Assembly (NCBI RefSeq): GCF_004379255.2
Contig: NC_056038.1
Coordinates: 30,182,061 to 30,246,060, forward strand
Length of the DNA stretch: 64,000 bases
From: Salvia splendens
Lineage: Eukaryota; Streptophyta; Magnoliopsida; Lamiales; Lamiaceae
Reading direction: 5' to 3'
Part shown: positions 1 to 10,358 of the stretch, in pieces
How positions within the stretch are numbered: position 1 is the stretch's first letter
Layout of the letters: each line of letters opens with the position of its first letter
Position numbers and translations under genes: made by a program
Notes under the pieces: generated by a model
Databases searched by the model: none
What the model saw: the letters and a program-made list of their open reading frames with translations, nothing else
Told to the model about the DNA's origin: nothing

Positions 1-442
1 GGATTAAAGATCGGTGGCAGACGCAAAAATATTTATCGATAGGGGTTGAAATTTCTAAATTTTATTCTAAAGTATATTTTTGAGTGATTTAAATTATTTA
101 TAGGGGCTTTTACATAATAATATGTAGTACTAAAATTGAATAATTTTTTTAAAAAAAAAATCAATAGAAAAAAGTTGAAAAAATAATTTCATTGAGTGCT
201 TTAGCCTCTCCTCCCTATTACTTGAGTCTGCCAGTGTTAAAGATAAAATTATATAAAAAGATTAAAGAACAAAAATAAGAATAAAAGAACGAGATTGGAA
301 GATTAAAATAGTGAGAAGTTTTTGTGGAAAGAAGAATTATAAGAAAACACTCTAATTTAAAGCAAAACACGAGCATTTCTATAAGCATGATCTGCTTTGT
401 CCTCTTATAGCAAAGGATCTACACGTGGATTCTCTGCTATGA
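1..442. other. AT-rich intergenic DNA, no feature seen
   Basis: AT-rich sequence up to the first Harbinger element. I see no gene, RNA or clear repeat border here. Confidence 0.5.
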
Positions 443-1227
443 GAGCATCTGCAACGGTGGTGGGGAAGAAGGCCGTCGTCCGTGCCAGCGGCGAGGATGA
501 GGCTCGCTGGCACGGCGCTGCTCGATGCATCGAGCAGCGCCGTGCCAGCGAGCAGTCGACGTGGCGGCACACGATTGGTAAAATTTTTTTTTTCTAAATC
601 CTAAAAAAAAATCGTTAATTAATTTTAAATAATGATAAAAAAAAAAATTGTTTTCCAAATCCCAAAAATATGGCCATTTTTTGCCCATTTTTCTGAATTT
701 TTTTATATTTTTTCCCCAAAATCATCTATAAATACACACATTCATCATCCATTTATCACATCAAATCATCTCTAATTCATCTCTCATTCATAATTCTCAA
801 CAGCGAGGTCTCCCCCACGCCGAGGTGAGCATACGACGGTTGGCCAGAGGATCAAGACAAGGCACACAATGCGCGATACCCGAACCCACATTCAGTTACA
901 AGAAGACCTAATCAACCACATGTAGATGAAATTCGGCAACGAGTAGTGGTTTTTTTAATTTTTAGTATTTTAATTATGTAATTTTAAATTTTTAGGCTTT
1001 TAATTATGTCGTTTTTATTTTATTTGTCATTTGTAATTTTATTTAGGTTTTTTTAATGAATTTTATTATTATGGAAATGTTATTGTTTAATTGAATTTTA
1101 AATTAATTGTGCTCGTCCTTGCGGAAGAGCACAGCTGTGGGTGTTGTGCTCTTGCCAGAGAGCAGACAGAAAAAGTGGGGCCGAGCCCATAACCGTGCCG
1201 CTGGCAAGAGCACGGTTGTGGATGCTC
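443..1227 (+). mobile_element. PIF/Harbinger-type non-autonomous element
   Basis: The left end reads GAGCATCTGCAAC and the right end GTTGTGGATGCTC, an imperfect terminal inverted repeat. Both sides carry the trinucleotide TGA (440-442 and 1228-1230), which fits the TNA target duplication of PIF/Harbinger. The 5' part is GC-rich and holds a perfect 52-bp palindrome (502-553). At about 885-945 a short remnant reads like the C-terminal tail of a Harbinger ORF1 (LQEDLINHM). No intact reading frame remains, so movement would depend on proteins supplied in trans. Confidence 0.8.
502..553. repeat. Perfect 52-bp palindrome
   Basis: The sequence equals its own reverse complement over 52 bases, centred on ATGCAT between 527 and 528, with outer arms GCTCGCTGGCACGG. 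It lies in the GC-rich 5' segment of the Harbinger element and could form a hairpin or cruciform. Confidence 0.95.
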
Positions 1228-2321
1228 TGAGGGGAAACTCAACACATGGTGATGTGTTAAACGAGCGGCACATTGAATTACATTATTGCGGCTTTCTTTT
1301 ATTCCTATTTCCACCAAAAAAACTTGTTTTTCTTTATTAATAGGATCCCACTATTTGAATTATCCTCTTTTTTCTCTCTTTTTAGCCCTTTTTATTTCTT
1401 TCTACGGGTTCTATCTTAATCTTTTTCTCTTTTTCCCCAATCCCTTTTATTATCTACAAGTTCAATCGACTCTCATAGCTCATGGCTTGAATAATTTTGC
1501 TTAAATTAATTTATAATTACACTCTTTACATAGCAAAATTTACAATATTAATTATCATGTGAGGGAGGAGTACAATCTAATGGCAATTTTATTCAATAAA
1601 CAGTATTACATCAAATCAATCAAGTAACTATCCAAGAGTAGGTTCTATATTTATTAATCATGATTCGTGACGGGAGTGTATTGCATAGTATTTCCACTGT
1701 GCATCTGATTTTTCCTTTTGAATTTTGCGAAAATGTTTTACTAGTGTTGTTAGTGCTCCAAAAATAATATACTCCACTCCATACCATCATACCGTCGAGA
1801 TCAATTTTCAGCTCTATATATACGTGTCGATTAAAATTGTATCTCAGGTTATTCGTGCGTACTAAAATAAAATTTAACAACTCTAGATAGATTTGTCATT
1901 TGTGTACAAAGGAGCAAAGGCGTGACAATTGTTAGAGTGTCGAATTATTGGAATAATTAAATGCATGACACGGAATTTAGAAATTAAGATAAGCTATAGC
2001 ATTCATATTGTTGGACCCAGATTATACAAATCAATAATATTGTAGTAATTGGACCCAAATTACACAAATCAATAGTACTACTAATATTGTATTTTTTCCA
2101 AAAATGCAAATTTACCGTACAAAATCTTAGGCCATGCCATTTTGTACATTTTTCTTGTTTCAATTTTATACTAGTACTACGCACTAGCTACGAAAATCCC
2201 CCCAAAAAGGCAAACTCCGACGTCCAAAACATTGCTACCTCACAAAATCTGTCCCCTTTTATTTTCATAAACCAAACCTATTCAAGAAGTAGCAAAAAGG
2301 CGATTAGTAATAGCAACTATA
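1228..2321. other. Intergenic DNA, no gene seen
   Basis: AT-rich DNA between a Harbinger element and the 3' end of the S40 gene. Short frames are scattered over it but none resembles a protein family I know. The last few hundred bases probably include the 3' untranslated region of the minus-strand S40 gene. Confidence 0.4.
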
Positions 2322-2789
2322 CTATTCAAGGAAACCCGTTTTCGTCAAAATCGCGTTTCTGAGGTTGCTGAGATCTCTCCCTTTGAGAGTTCTTCCCACT
2401 CCTTCACACATGGAGAAGGAAGCGATCTGCGTCGACGCCACCCTCCTCGCCAGATACTCATGCGGCGGAAGCATCTCATCATCGCCGTCGCCGTCGCCAT
2501 CATCGGTGTCGGTGACATCGTCGTGGTGGCTATGTGCACCTCCCTTCTTGTTCTTGGGATTCTTCTTCAAGATTTTGGACCAATCGGGGATGGAGAGGGG
2601 CGCCGAAGAAGCGCCGCCGGAGGATCTCGGAATGGCCCTCGCGGCGGTCAAGTGCCACGTGGACGAGGTGGGCGAATTCTTTCTTGTTTTGGAGCCTTGA
2701 TCTCTTGCCTTCATCATGGCCCACATCTCCTCTTCTTGATAATCCTCCGCCGCCATTCCTCCGCCGTCGGCGCCGTGAAAATCCGCCAT
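2322..2789 (-). CDS. S40-like senescence regulator (DUF584)
   Basis: Intronless 155-residue protein. The start is the ATG at 2789 (MADFHG); the open frame extends further upstream but only from a TTG. Visible features, in order: an acidic N-terminus with EEEMWAMM (about 20-27), a basic and serine-rich middle (KTRKNSP), SIPDWSKILKK (about 67-77), a His/Asp-rich stretch, LPPHEYLARR, and the C-terminal KGRDLSNLRNAILTKTGFLE. The tryptophan motif, the PPHEYLAR motif and the GRDL..R..I.TKTGF tail are hallmarks of the plant S40/DUF584 family. Family members are small, often nuclear proteins tied to leaf senescence and stress; the biochemical role is unknown. The length is normal and no break is seen. 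A minus-strand TATA-like stretch lies about 100 bp upstream (2887-2895). Confidence 0.88.
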   Translation of the reverse strand: MADFHGADGGGMAAEDYQEEEMWAMMKARDQGSKTRKNSPTSSTWHLTAARAIPRSSGGASSAPLSIPDWSKILKKNPKNKKGGAHSHHDDVTDTDDGDGDGDDEMLPPHEYLARRVASTQIASFSMCEGVGRTLKGRDLSNLRNAILTKTGFLE

Positions 2790-2884
2790 CGCAACAAGAG
2801 AGGGAGAGGAGGAGAGCTTCAAGTTTGATTGAAGTGGACGTTTAACAAAAGAGCTTACTTAGTAAATGCGCGCGTGTGTGCGTG

Positions 2885-2897
2885 GATATATATAGTG
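2885..2897 (-). promoter_or_regulatory. Candidate TATA box of the S40 gene
   Basis: On the minus strand the sequence reads CACTATATATATCC, about 100 bp upstream of the ATG at 2789. Position and composition suit a plant TATA box; there is no direct evidence of use. Confidence 0.45.
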
Positions 2898-3499
2898 GTT
2901 GGTTAATGGTTAGTTTTAAATGGAGGTTTTCCAAATTAAAATTGCTACTCCACTATATTAATTATGGAGGGGGTTTTTTATTATTTAATTGGACCACCAA
3001 AACACCCCAAATCAAATTTACATATATCAAGGAGTGAAAACACGAGTTTGATGCAGGAGGAGAAGGGAAAAAGACTAATTCTAGAGGGATACACATGACA
3101 TAATCAAAACTAGAAAATAAAATGGCAATAAATGGATTAACAAAACTAGGGATTTTCACATGAGAAGTCACTCACAAGTACATTGAATTTAAGAGCTTTG
3201 GTTTTTTTTTTGTTATAGATAAAGTTCAAAACGCCCACAGAACCAAAATAAAAATGAAACAACCCAAAAGGAAATGAAACCCCTTCAAGATATGTAGATT
3301 CCATTATTTTCTACTTTTAGTAAAATTAAAAGGCAAAAATGTCAGAATTCTGAATTAGGGTTTTCTACATCGATTGTAATCATAAATATACGTGTATAAT
3401 CATAAATATGGCTTATACACAAGTTTCAACTAGAGGGAAGTGGATTGGGAAAGATGGAAGAAAACTATTGGGCGTTGCCCCCAAACAGCTTATCCGAAC
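2898..3499. other. Upstream region of S40, no gene seen
   Basis: AT-rich DNA between the S40 promoter and the next Harbinger element. It presumably holds upstream control sequence for S40, but I recognise no specific site. Confidence 0.4.
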
Positions 3500-3802
3500 T
3501 TAGAGCATCTCCAATGGCGGACGTCCGATCGGACATCAGTGACGGGCGATCGGGACGTCCGCCATTGTGGCGTGGAAGGTAGGATACGGACGTCCCGTAA
3601 GGACGTCGGATATCCTCGGACGTGCGGGCGACGGGCGGGCGGACGTCCGCCATAGTGGTGTGGGTCGGACGTCCGGTATTAAATTTATTTATTTATTTTT
3701 TAAAAAAACTCTATATATACGGCTCGTTGCCCGCCATTTCATTCACACCACTTGTGTTAACAAGTTTCTCTCTTCTTTTACTACAAATTTCATTTCTACT
3801 TA

Positions 3803-4453
3803 ATGGAGAACGACAGAACCTCCCCTGGCACGAGCGAGTCGCTGACTCCGATGTTTCCCGCCGAACTGGAGGGAAACTCTAGCGGAAATGCGCCAATGGT
3901 TCCGGCAATGTCGGGGATGGGTGGAATGCGTAGGATGGGCGGGATGGGTGGTATGATGTACCCTTACTTCGGTATGAACAATTGGATGGGTGGGATGGGT
4001 GGTATGATGCCTAGGGCAGCGGTGATGGGGGGCATGACCCCAAATATGATGGGGATGGGGATGGGGATGGGGATGGGGGGCATGACCCCAATATGATGGG
4101 GATGGGTGGGATGATGCCGGGGATGATGCAGACCGATTGGGCAAAAGGCTGCGCAGCGGAAGGCTAGGGGAAGCAACAGCGGGTCGTTCGAGGTCCAATC
4201 GGAGGCCCCTGCTCCCCCAGAAGAGTACGACCGTCTCGCCCGCGCGCAGATAATGACTAGCTTGGTCCGGACCATGCATAGGTGGCATAGCACGACAGAT
4301 CTTGTGTACAAAAGGATGTTGAAGGATGTCATCGATGGATGTCGGCGCGATTTGGGCATGCCACCCATTGGAGATGATGGCGCCGAGATTAGCGGCGGGG
4401 ACGACGGGGGCAGCACGGGCGACGGCGAGGGCGGCACGGATGACGAGGAGTGA
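3803..4453 (+). pseudogene. Harbinger ORF1 remnant with Met/Gly-rich N-terminus
   Basis: The ATG at 3803 opens a 97-residue frame rich in GMGGM repeats that stops at 4096. Coding similarity resumes in another frame from about 4155; its last part (4253-4453) contains HSTTDLVYKRMLKDVIDGCR and an acidic tail. That C-terminal pattern matches the SANT/Myb-like, NAM-associated ORF1 proteins of plant Harbinger elements, which help the transposase bind DNA. The central SANT domain is missing, so this is an internally deleted, frame-broken copy. The MGM repeats are encoded by GGGGAT units at 4051-4080. Confidence 0.7.
4051..4080 (+). repeat. GGGGAT hexamer tract, G-quadruplex-like
   Basis: Five G-runs spaced by AT lie inside the Met/Gly coding repeat. 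The pattern meets the usual G-quadruplex rule and is prone to slippage. A flanking duplicated segment (about 4031-4050 and 4080-4100) differs by one missing A in the second copy, which explains the frame break. Confidence 0.75.
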
Positions 4454-4778
4454 GCCGAGTCAAAAATTTTATTATGTAATTTTTTCTTTTTTATTATGTA
4501 ATTTTTTTTCTTTTTTTATGTAACTTTTTTTAATGAAGTATTTGCAATTTTCCCGTATTCCGTGTCAAAATTATAATTCCGTTACGTATATTTGTGAATT
4601 TGTGATTTTTTTATTGCGGGAAGTCCTAGTGGGAAGGGCGATGAGAAGGGCGGATTGTGAAGGGGATGTCCTAGTGATGTGGCAGTGGGATGGGAAGTCC
4701 TAGTGACATGGCAGAAGGTGTTTTTGGGAAGTCCTAGTGGATGTCCGAGTGGGACATCCGCCACTGGAGATGCTCTTA

Positions 4779-5179
4779 ATGAATCAAGATGTGTAGCTGA
4801 GAAGTCCATATTGTAAAAAGAAAACTTTATAAAGAATGCCTAGGAGAAGGTGCTAATGCAATTGCACATTGAGATTTGAGGTTTTTTTATTTAATTGTGA
4901 CTCAAATCCAAGTGACTCAAGTTTATGTAGTACTATTAGCATTTTAAGATAAATGTATCTTATTTCATTTCCATTACACTAATATATTTCATTCTATGAA
5001 ATTTAATCAAATTATATTTTGTTCCACAACTTTTGAAATAAGAATATTAAATCACAAAGTTTCCATTTTTCTCATTTATCTTATTCATATACAAATTAAT
5101 GTCTTTTGGTGATGATAAAAATGAAATTATTTCAATAGAATAAGCAAGTGAGATGATAAAGTAATAGAGAAGAAATGTA
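4779..5179. other. Intergenic, nothing recognised
   Basis: AT-rich spacer between the Harbinger element and a MITE. No gene or RNA seen. Confidence 0.4.
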
Positions 5180-5401
5180 CTCCCTCATTCCTGAAAAATA
5201 AACAACATTTGAAATGACACGGGTTTTAATGCATAATTGATAAAGTAAGAAATAAATAGAAAGAAAAAGTGATTGGAATATTGTTAGTGGAGAATAAAAC
5301 CTACCTCATTAGAGATAAAAAACTTTTCTTAAATAAAATTGATCTATTTTTAAGGGACATCCCAAAATGACCAATGTGGTTTATTTTTAAGGGACAGAGG
5401 G
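5180..5401. mobile_element. Stowaway/mariner-type MITE
   Basis: The left end is TA followed by CTCCCTCATTCCTGAAAAA; the right end has the complementary TTTTTAAGGGACAGAGGG. The interior contains the GACACGGGTTTTAATGCA and GTAAAGTAAGA motifs seen in the other MITEs of this type in the window. No coding capacity. Confidence 0.65.
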
Positions 5402-5879
5402 TGCATTATTTTTTACTAAAAGGAGAAATAATTCACTTATAGTGGGATACTGTAAAGAGGAAAGGGACATGGTTATGATGAGATAGTGGGAGTACTTCAT
5501 TCGTCCTGCTACAGGCGGTGGAATCAAGCCTTAATTTCACCCGACCATTCCAATGCGACAGTCCTCCTAAGAGTTTTATCCAACTGGGTAAGACTAAGCC
5601 CGTATAGTCACCCGACTGAGTACCAATCTATCTGTCCAGGAGAATCTACCATGTCGAGTAGAAGTAATCTTAACTTCATCTGGCTGGATCCAAGTTGGAA
5701 TTCAGTTTGAAGCCCTATTTTATACTCCGTCAATGAAAAATAGTCTTATTGTTGGAAAAGACGAGTTTTAATAAGAAATTGGTAAAGTAAGATATGAGAG
5801 AAATAGCAGATAAAGTAGGATATATAAAAATATAATAGCCCCATCGAAGAAATTTGGTCACGTAACCGTTGAAATTGTA
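5402..5879. other. Intergenic with a decayed MITE-like end
   Basis: A further partial MITE end (GTGGGAGTACTTCATTCGTCC) occurs near 5486. A 74-residue open frame at 5486-5710 has no recognisable similarity and is not called as a gene. Confidence 0.35.
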
Positions 5880-6111
5880 CTCCCTTCATCTCAACTAAGT
5901 TGAGTCAAAATATTTGGACACAGAGATTAAGAAATTGTGTTGAAAAGTAGGAGAGATGAATAATGAAAGATAAAGAGAGAATAAAGTAGATGATAGAATA
6001 AAGTAAAAGTGATTGGATATTTTATTTTTTTGTCAAAAAAAGGAATACGATTCAACTTAGTTGGGACATCCCAAAAAGGAATACGACTCAACTTAGTTGG
6101 GATGGAGGGAG
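5880..6111. mobile_element. Stowaway/mariner-type MITE
   Basis: TA-flanked element with long inverted ends: left CTCCCTTCATCTCAACTAAG, right CTTAGTTGGGATGGAGGGAG. The right terminal motif occurs twice in near-identical form (about 6044-6075 and 6079-6111), so the right arm has been duplicated. No coding capacity. Confidence 0.85.
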
Positions 6112-6394
6112 TAGTTTTTTTAGTATTTCCCGTTCTACTTTTTTGGCTTTTTAATAAAACAAATATTTTCATATTGTGGTCTTAACTTTATGTATATATT
6201 TCACTATTTTATTATATTCGAAAACAAAAAAGTACAAATACATACAAAATGGTTGTTAAAAGATAGGGCGGGTTAGAATTTGCCCTATTGCCGGTGAATT
6301 GGTAGGATTACCGAATGCTAACGTGGAGGACAATAAATTGCTATAGGGCGGACTATAGTCCACCCCATTGAGAATGCCCTATTGTAAGTTACAA
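6112..6394. other. Intergenic, no gene seen
   Basis: AT-rich DNA with some GGGCGG and GCCCTATT motifs that look like a decayed inverted-repeat element, but I cannot define borders. Confidence 0.3.
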
Positions 6395-6615
6395 CTCCCT
6401 CCGTCCCAAAAAAATAAGGACATTTTCTATTTTGGGGTGTCCTATAAAAATATCCCATTCTATTTTTGGTAACTTCATTCTCTCTAATAAGGTGGGTCTC
6501 ATTATCTACTAACAATACTATAATTACTTTTGCTTTCTACCTATCTCTTATTTTACCAATTGTGCATTAATTCTCGTACCGTCTCAAATGTCCATATTTA
6601 TATTGAACGGAGGGG
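6395..6615. mobile_element. Stowaway/mariner-type MITE
   Basis: Left end CTCCCTCCGTCCCAAAAAAA, right end TTGAACGGAGGGGG followed by TA. The interior resembles the other TA-flanked MITEs in the window (TAATAAGGTGGGTCTCATT). Borders are approximate on the left. Confidence 0.65.
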
Positions 6616-7116
6616 GTATATAATTTAGTTGGACACGACACGATAATGACTTGAACATGATATTACACAGTTAAACCTAATATTACACAATTGAAACATG
6701 TTCTAATATGATTAAAACTTTATCACAACATAAATCTAAATAATAAAATTAAATTATAATATTTCAATTGATAAAAGTAATTAAAATAATAATTTTATTT
6801 CTCAACGGATAAATCAAACCTACCACGACTCAACCCGAAATAATTGGGTTCTTATTGGGTCAGATCGATAAGGACTCAAACTCATAAACTTTGCACGTGT
6901 TCGTGTTAAATTCTCGTATTGTATCAAAAATTGACAGTGCTAGGGTAGGTGACTTTGGCAAAAGACAAGCTTCGATTGCGGCACCAGTGGTCAGCTGACA
7001 CCATGGTCATCCTTCCTTCAAATCTCCTCATTTTTCCTTATTTGTCCTTAATTTTCTCTCTTTCAAACCCTGTTGCACGCGGAGCTACAAAAATGTGCAT
7101 TCCTTGTAAAAAAATA
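6616..7116. other. Intergenic, no gene seen
   Basis: AT-rich DNA. An open frame at 6949-7140 matches nothing I know. Confidence 0.35.
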
Positions 7117-7311
7117 CTCACTCCCGTCCATGAAAAGTAGTATAAATTATTTCATTTTTAGCTTGTTCCTAAACAGTGCATGAACTTTTTAATTTTGGAA
7201 ACTCATTTCTCTCTAATGAGGTGAGACCCATTCTTTACTAACAATATTTTTTAAAAAAATTCTTTCTATCTCTCTCTTATTTTTCCAATTATGCATTAAA
7301 ACTCATGCCGA

Positions 7312-7750
7312 GCTAGGGGCGTAGCCATAATTTTATTGAAGGAGGGGCAAAAATATAATACTCCATTCGTCCGCCATTAGAAGTCTCATTTCTTGGCAGC
7401 ACGTGTTCTAAGAAATGTTAAAAAAAGTAGGTGGAAAAAAAGTTAGTGGAATAACTTGTATATATTAGTTTTAAATTAAATGTGAGTAGAATGAGTTAGT
7501 GGAAGGTGAGACCCTATTACCATTTATGGTAAAAGTGAACCGGAACTCCTATTCGCGGACGGACTAAAATGAAAAAACGGGACTGCTATTCGCGGACGGA
7601 GGGAGTACATAGGAAAATTTTATGTATTTGAGAATGGACATTTAGTGTGGTTGAAATATATAACCAGAAATCCATGTATAAATATATAAGGAAATGAATG
7701 GAAGAGGAGGGGCATTTGCCCCATGTCCTCCTAAGCTAGATCTGCCGCTG
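7312..7750. mobile_element. Nested TIR element, hAT-like
   Basis: Ends GCTAGGGGCGTAGCC and CTAGATCTGCCGCTG, roughly inverted. The bases on either side (ATGCCGA and GTGTCGA) look like a decayed 7-8 bp target duplication, which would suit hAT. The interior is AT-rich and interrupted by a MITE. Confidence 0.45.
7361..7605. mobile_element. Stowaway/mariner-type MITE, innermost layer
   Basis: TA-flanked, left end CTCCATTCGTCCGCCATTAG, right end CTATTCGCGGACGGAGGGAG. Well conserved, so it is probably the youngest insertion of this three-layer nest. Confidence 0.8.
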
Positions 7751-7792
7751 TGTCGAACCAAATGTTCATATTCTTTGAGCACGGAGGGAGTA

Positions 7793-8386
7793 AGAACGTT
7801 TCATCAATAACCCGAGCAAATTAAATAGAAAAGGAAGCAATAAAATCGGTTTATCACCTCTTGTATCTAAACTAAATTATTATTCTTTTTCAGATTCCCT
7901 TTCAGACGGTGGGCTACGGAAATACTATGGGACATCCTCTTCCTCACACCAACATCATCCATATCTACTTCAGTAGTGTCGCCGGCCAAATGATCATACC
8001 TCAAATATCTACTTTTGGGCTCTAATGTTACTCCTTTAGAGCATCATAACTGGTTGAGACTATTATTGCGAAATCAGTGGTATTTCAACATCCAACTCAA
8101 TTATATGACAAGTATAAGTCACATCGAACATCAGGCGATCGGCTATTATAACTATAACCATATCCCAAATTTATACTATCCACAGCACCAAATTTTATCT
8201 CCAATATATCATATTCATTAAACGAAACCCGTTAATATTAATTCTTGAATGCGAAACACTGTTCCTGTGTTTTGGGATTTATAGCTGAGATGACAGTGCA
8301 GTTCACAGTCTACTGAAAAACAGTACTAAAATTCAGCAGAACTTGGTAGGCCTTATCTTTTGGAATATGGGATAATTCCATAGCTA

Positions 8387-8428
<42 letters not shown>

Positions 8429-8564
8429 GTTATATGTGGGGTAATGCCTGTGTTCCTCAGACCTCAGTGATTATATGCAGGAATATGTATACAGAGAGAG
8501 CATATTGATTATATATGTTGGATTAATACTGGTATTCGGAGCTTTTTTTTTCATGTCGAATACA
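7793..8564. other. Intergenic, with an AT microsatellite
   Basis: No gene recognised. A dinucleotide AT repeat of about 35 bp lies at 8390-8425. Confidence 0.4.
8390..8425. repeat. (AT)n microsatellite
   Basis: About 17 uninterrupted TA/AT units. Confidence 0.9.
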
Positions 8565-8567
8565 TAA

Positions 8568-9382
8568 GAGCACCCGCAACGTTGTGCCGTTGCGGTGCCT
8601 ATGCCGTTCCGGAGGAACGGTTCCGCGGCAGCACGCGTTGCAGCCGCCGTGTCGTCGCCGTTGCGGTGCCTATGCCGTTCCGGAGGAACGGTTCCGCGGC
8701 GGCACGCGTTGCAGCCGCCGTGTCGTCGCCATTCCGTGCCTATGCCGTGCCGGGTGTCGTCGCCGCGGCACGCGGCACGACACGTTCCGCCACGCGCCGA
8801 GGCGACGTGGCAGGCTCTCAGCGCACGCGTGACGCCCACTCGCTACCCCGCGAGTGGGTTTCGTCACGGTGACGCAATAATTCATTTTTTTAAAAAAATT
8901 CGAATTTAATAAAATAAAATAAAATTTTGCTACGGTATTGTGACCGTTTTTTTATTCGTTTTGTTTTTTTTTTTTATTTTTTTAAAATTTATTTACTCTA
9001 TAAATACTCCTATTTCATATTCATTTCACACCCAACTCCAACAGGATCTAATTGAGCACATTTGGGCAAACTTTGGCGGATGAAATTATTAAAATTGTGT
9101 ACTTTTATTTTTTTAGGATTTTAAGTGTGTGCTTTTTATTTTTTTAAGTTTAAGTTGTAACTTTGTTTTAATGTTGTGTGTTTTTTAATAAAATGTGTTT
9201 GTTTTTTATTAAAGTGTGTTTTTTAATTGAATTGAGTTGGAAATAAAAAAAAATGAAATTGAATGAATAGTAATTTAAGGAACGGTTAAGGAACGGAGGG
9301 TTGCAGGTTGGAGTAAAAAAGTACAGTGAGGCCCGCAAATAGTAGTTTAAGGAACGGTATAGGAACAACGTTGTGGATGGCC
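8568..9382 (+). mobile_element. PIF/Harbinger deletion derivative
   Basis: Left end GAGCACCCGCAACGTTG after TAA (8565-8567); right end CAACGTTGTGGATGGCC before TGA. The GC-rich 5' region holds a 71-bp tandem duplication (8587-8728). Near 9030-9080 a remnant reads as the C-terminal tail of ORF1 (LQQDLIEHIWANFGG then stop). The 3' half closely matches the left part of the element at 48498-50394, of which this is a shortened, oppositely oriented relative. Confidence 0.8.
8587..8728 (+). repeat. 71-bp tandem duplication
   Basis: Two near-identical copies (8587-8657 and 8658-8728) of a GC-rich unit that includes CCGTTCCGGAGGAACGG, itself a palindrome. A third, partial copy follows. Confidence 0.85.
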
Positions 9383-9385
9383 TGA

Positions 9386-10355
9386 ATTCTTTTCCCAGGA
9401 AGAATACATTATTAATACCTTCCAATTCATTAATTTCTGCTGATTAGAAAGGCTCTACTTCTCTACATCACTACAATCCATTTCATGCTTTACGAATTTC
9501 TCTATAAATACTTAAGTTATGTTTGTAAATGTATGTATAAAACGAGAAGCTCCTCAATTTGAGATTTCAAATATTCATGCTTTAAATCATGTAAAAAGAA
9601 CAATACGCACGCCCGCACACAGAGAGAGGGTGGGGGAAGAGAGTTTCAAGAATTATTTTATTTATTTGGTGGGTGACATGTCTTGGTTTAAAATGGTATT
9701 GCCAAACGAGTCTTTGTCATTAGCTAGTGTTAAACTAATTATTCATGCATTATATTATTAAAGGATGGTGATTGTTGGGGTCGTACTAATCATGTCAAGA
9801 TCAAATTATAACAAAGGAAATGCATATTCAATGTTATCTCTAGTTGTGTGTGAAATCAAATATTAATAATCAATATAGTAGAGTTAAATTGGCAAATAAG
9901 TCATTCCTAAGGATAACGATGAATTTATTGTATACTTCAGTGATAGACTTAATTACCCAATTTAAAGAGTGCAAAAATATTAATTACCCAATTTCTTGTC
10001 AAATTCTCTGCGGGTTGGTGGCAATGAATTATTAGGCTTTAATGTAAGTATCCAATTTATTTGTACTTGTACAGTCTTTTTCTTTCTTTCCTTTTCTTTT
10101 GAAAAAAATAATCCATGTGTGCCAAAATTTTAAAAATTTTCAAGAAATTCATTTGAACTTCTGAAAATTATATCTTTATTGGCAGCATCATAGCAATTGT
10201 CGAGGCAGCTAATTAAATTTTTTTGAGAAGATGATATGGGCATTCAACATCATACTATTCCTTAAACTTCCCTTTCTTTTTATTTACATTGTCCATATAT
10301 CATTCCCTTATTTTACGATTTATTTTTAACACTCACCACTCTAGTCACTAATGCC
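9386..10355. other. Intergenic, no gene seen
   Basis: AT-rich sequence with short frames only. Nothing recognised on either strand. Confidence 0.4.
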
Positions 10356-10358
10356 TAA

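Larger units (their letters stand above)
3503..4775 (+). mobile_element. PIF/Harbinger element with ORF1 remnant (TTA duplication)
   Basis: Ends GAGCATCTCCAATGGCGG and CCACTGGAGATGCTC, flanked by TTA (3500-3502 and 4776-4778). The 5' subterminal region repeats GGACGTCCG-type motifs and the 3' region repeats GGGAAGTCCTAGTG. It holds a broken ORF1 but no transposase. The short element at 26599-27219 shares both end regions and is a deleted relative. Confidence 0.9.
7117..7790. mobile_element. Stowaway-type MITE split by nested insertions
   Basis: Outer MITE with left end CTCACTCCCGTCCATGAAAA and right end CATATTCTTTGAGCACGGAGGGAG, flanked by TA. Its middle is split at about 7312-7750 by a second element (starting CTAGGGGCGTAGCC, ending GATCTGCCGCTG), which is in turn split by a third MITE at 7361-7605. 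On removing the insert the outer MITE reads continuously (ACTCATGCCGA joined to ACCAAATG). Confidence 0.65.

Noticed and set aside
2365..2845. Plus-strand frames over the S40 gene
   Set aside because: Antisense to a recognised gene; no conserved features.
3800..4437. Minus-strand frames of 157-162 codons
   Set aside because: They are antisense shadows of the Met/Gly repeat, His/Pro-rich by composition.
8471..8909. Several long GC-rich frames
   Set aside because: They arise from the tandem repeats at the 5' end of a Harbinger derivative and have no family resemblance.
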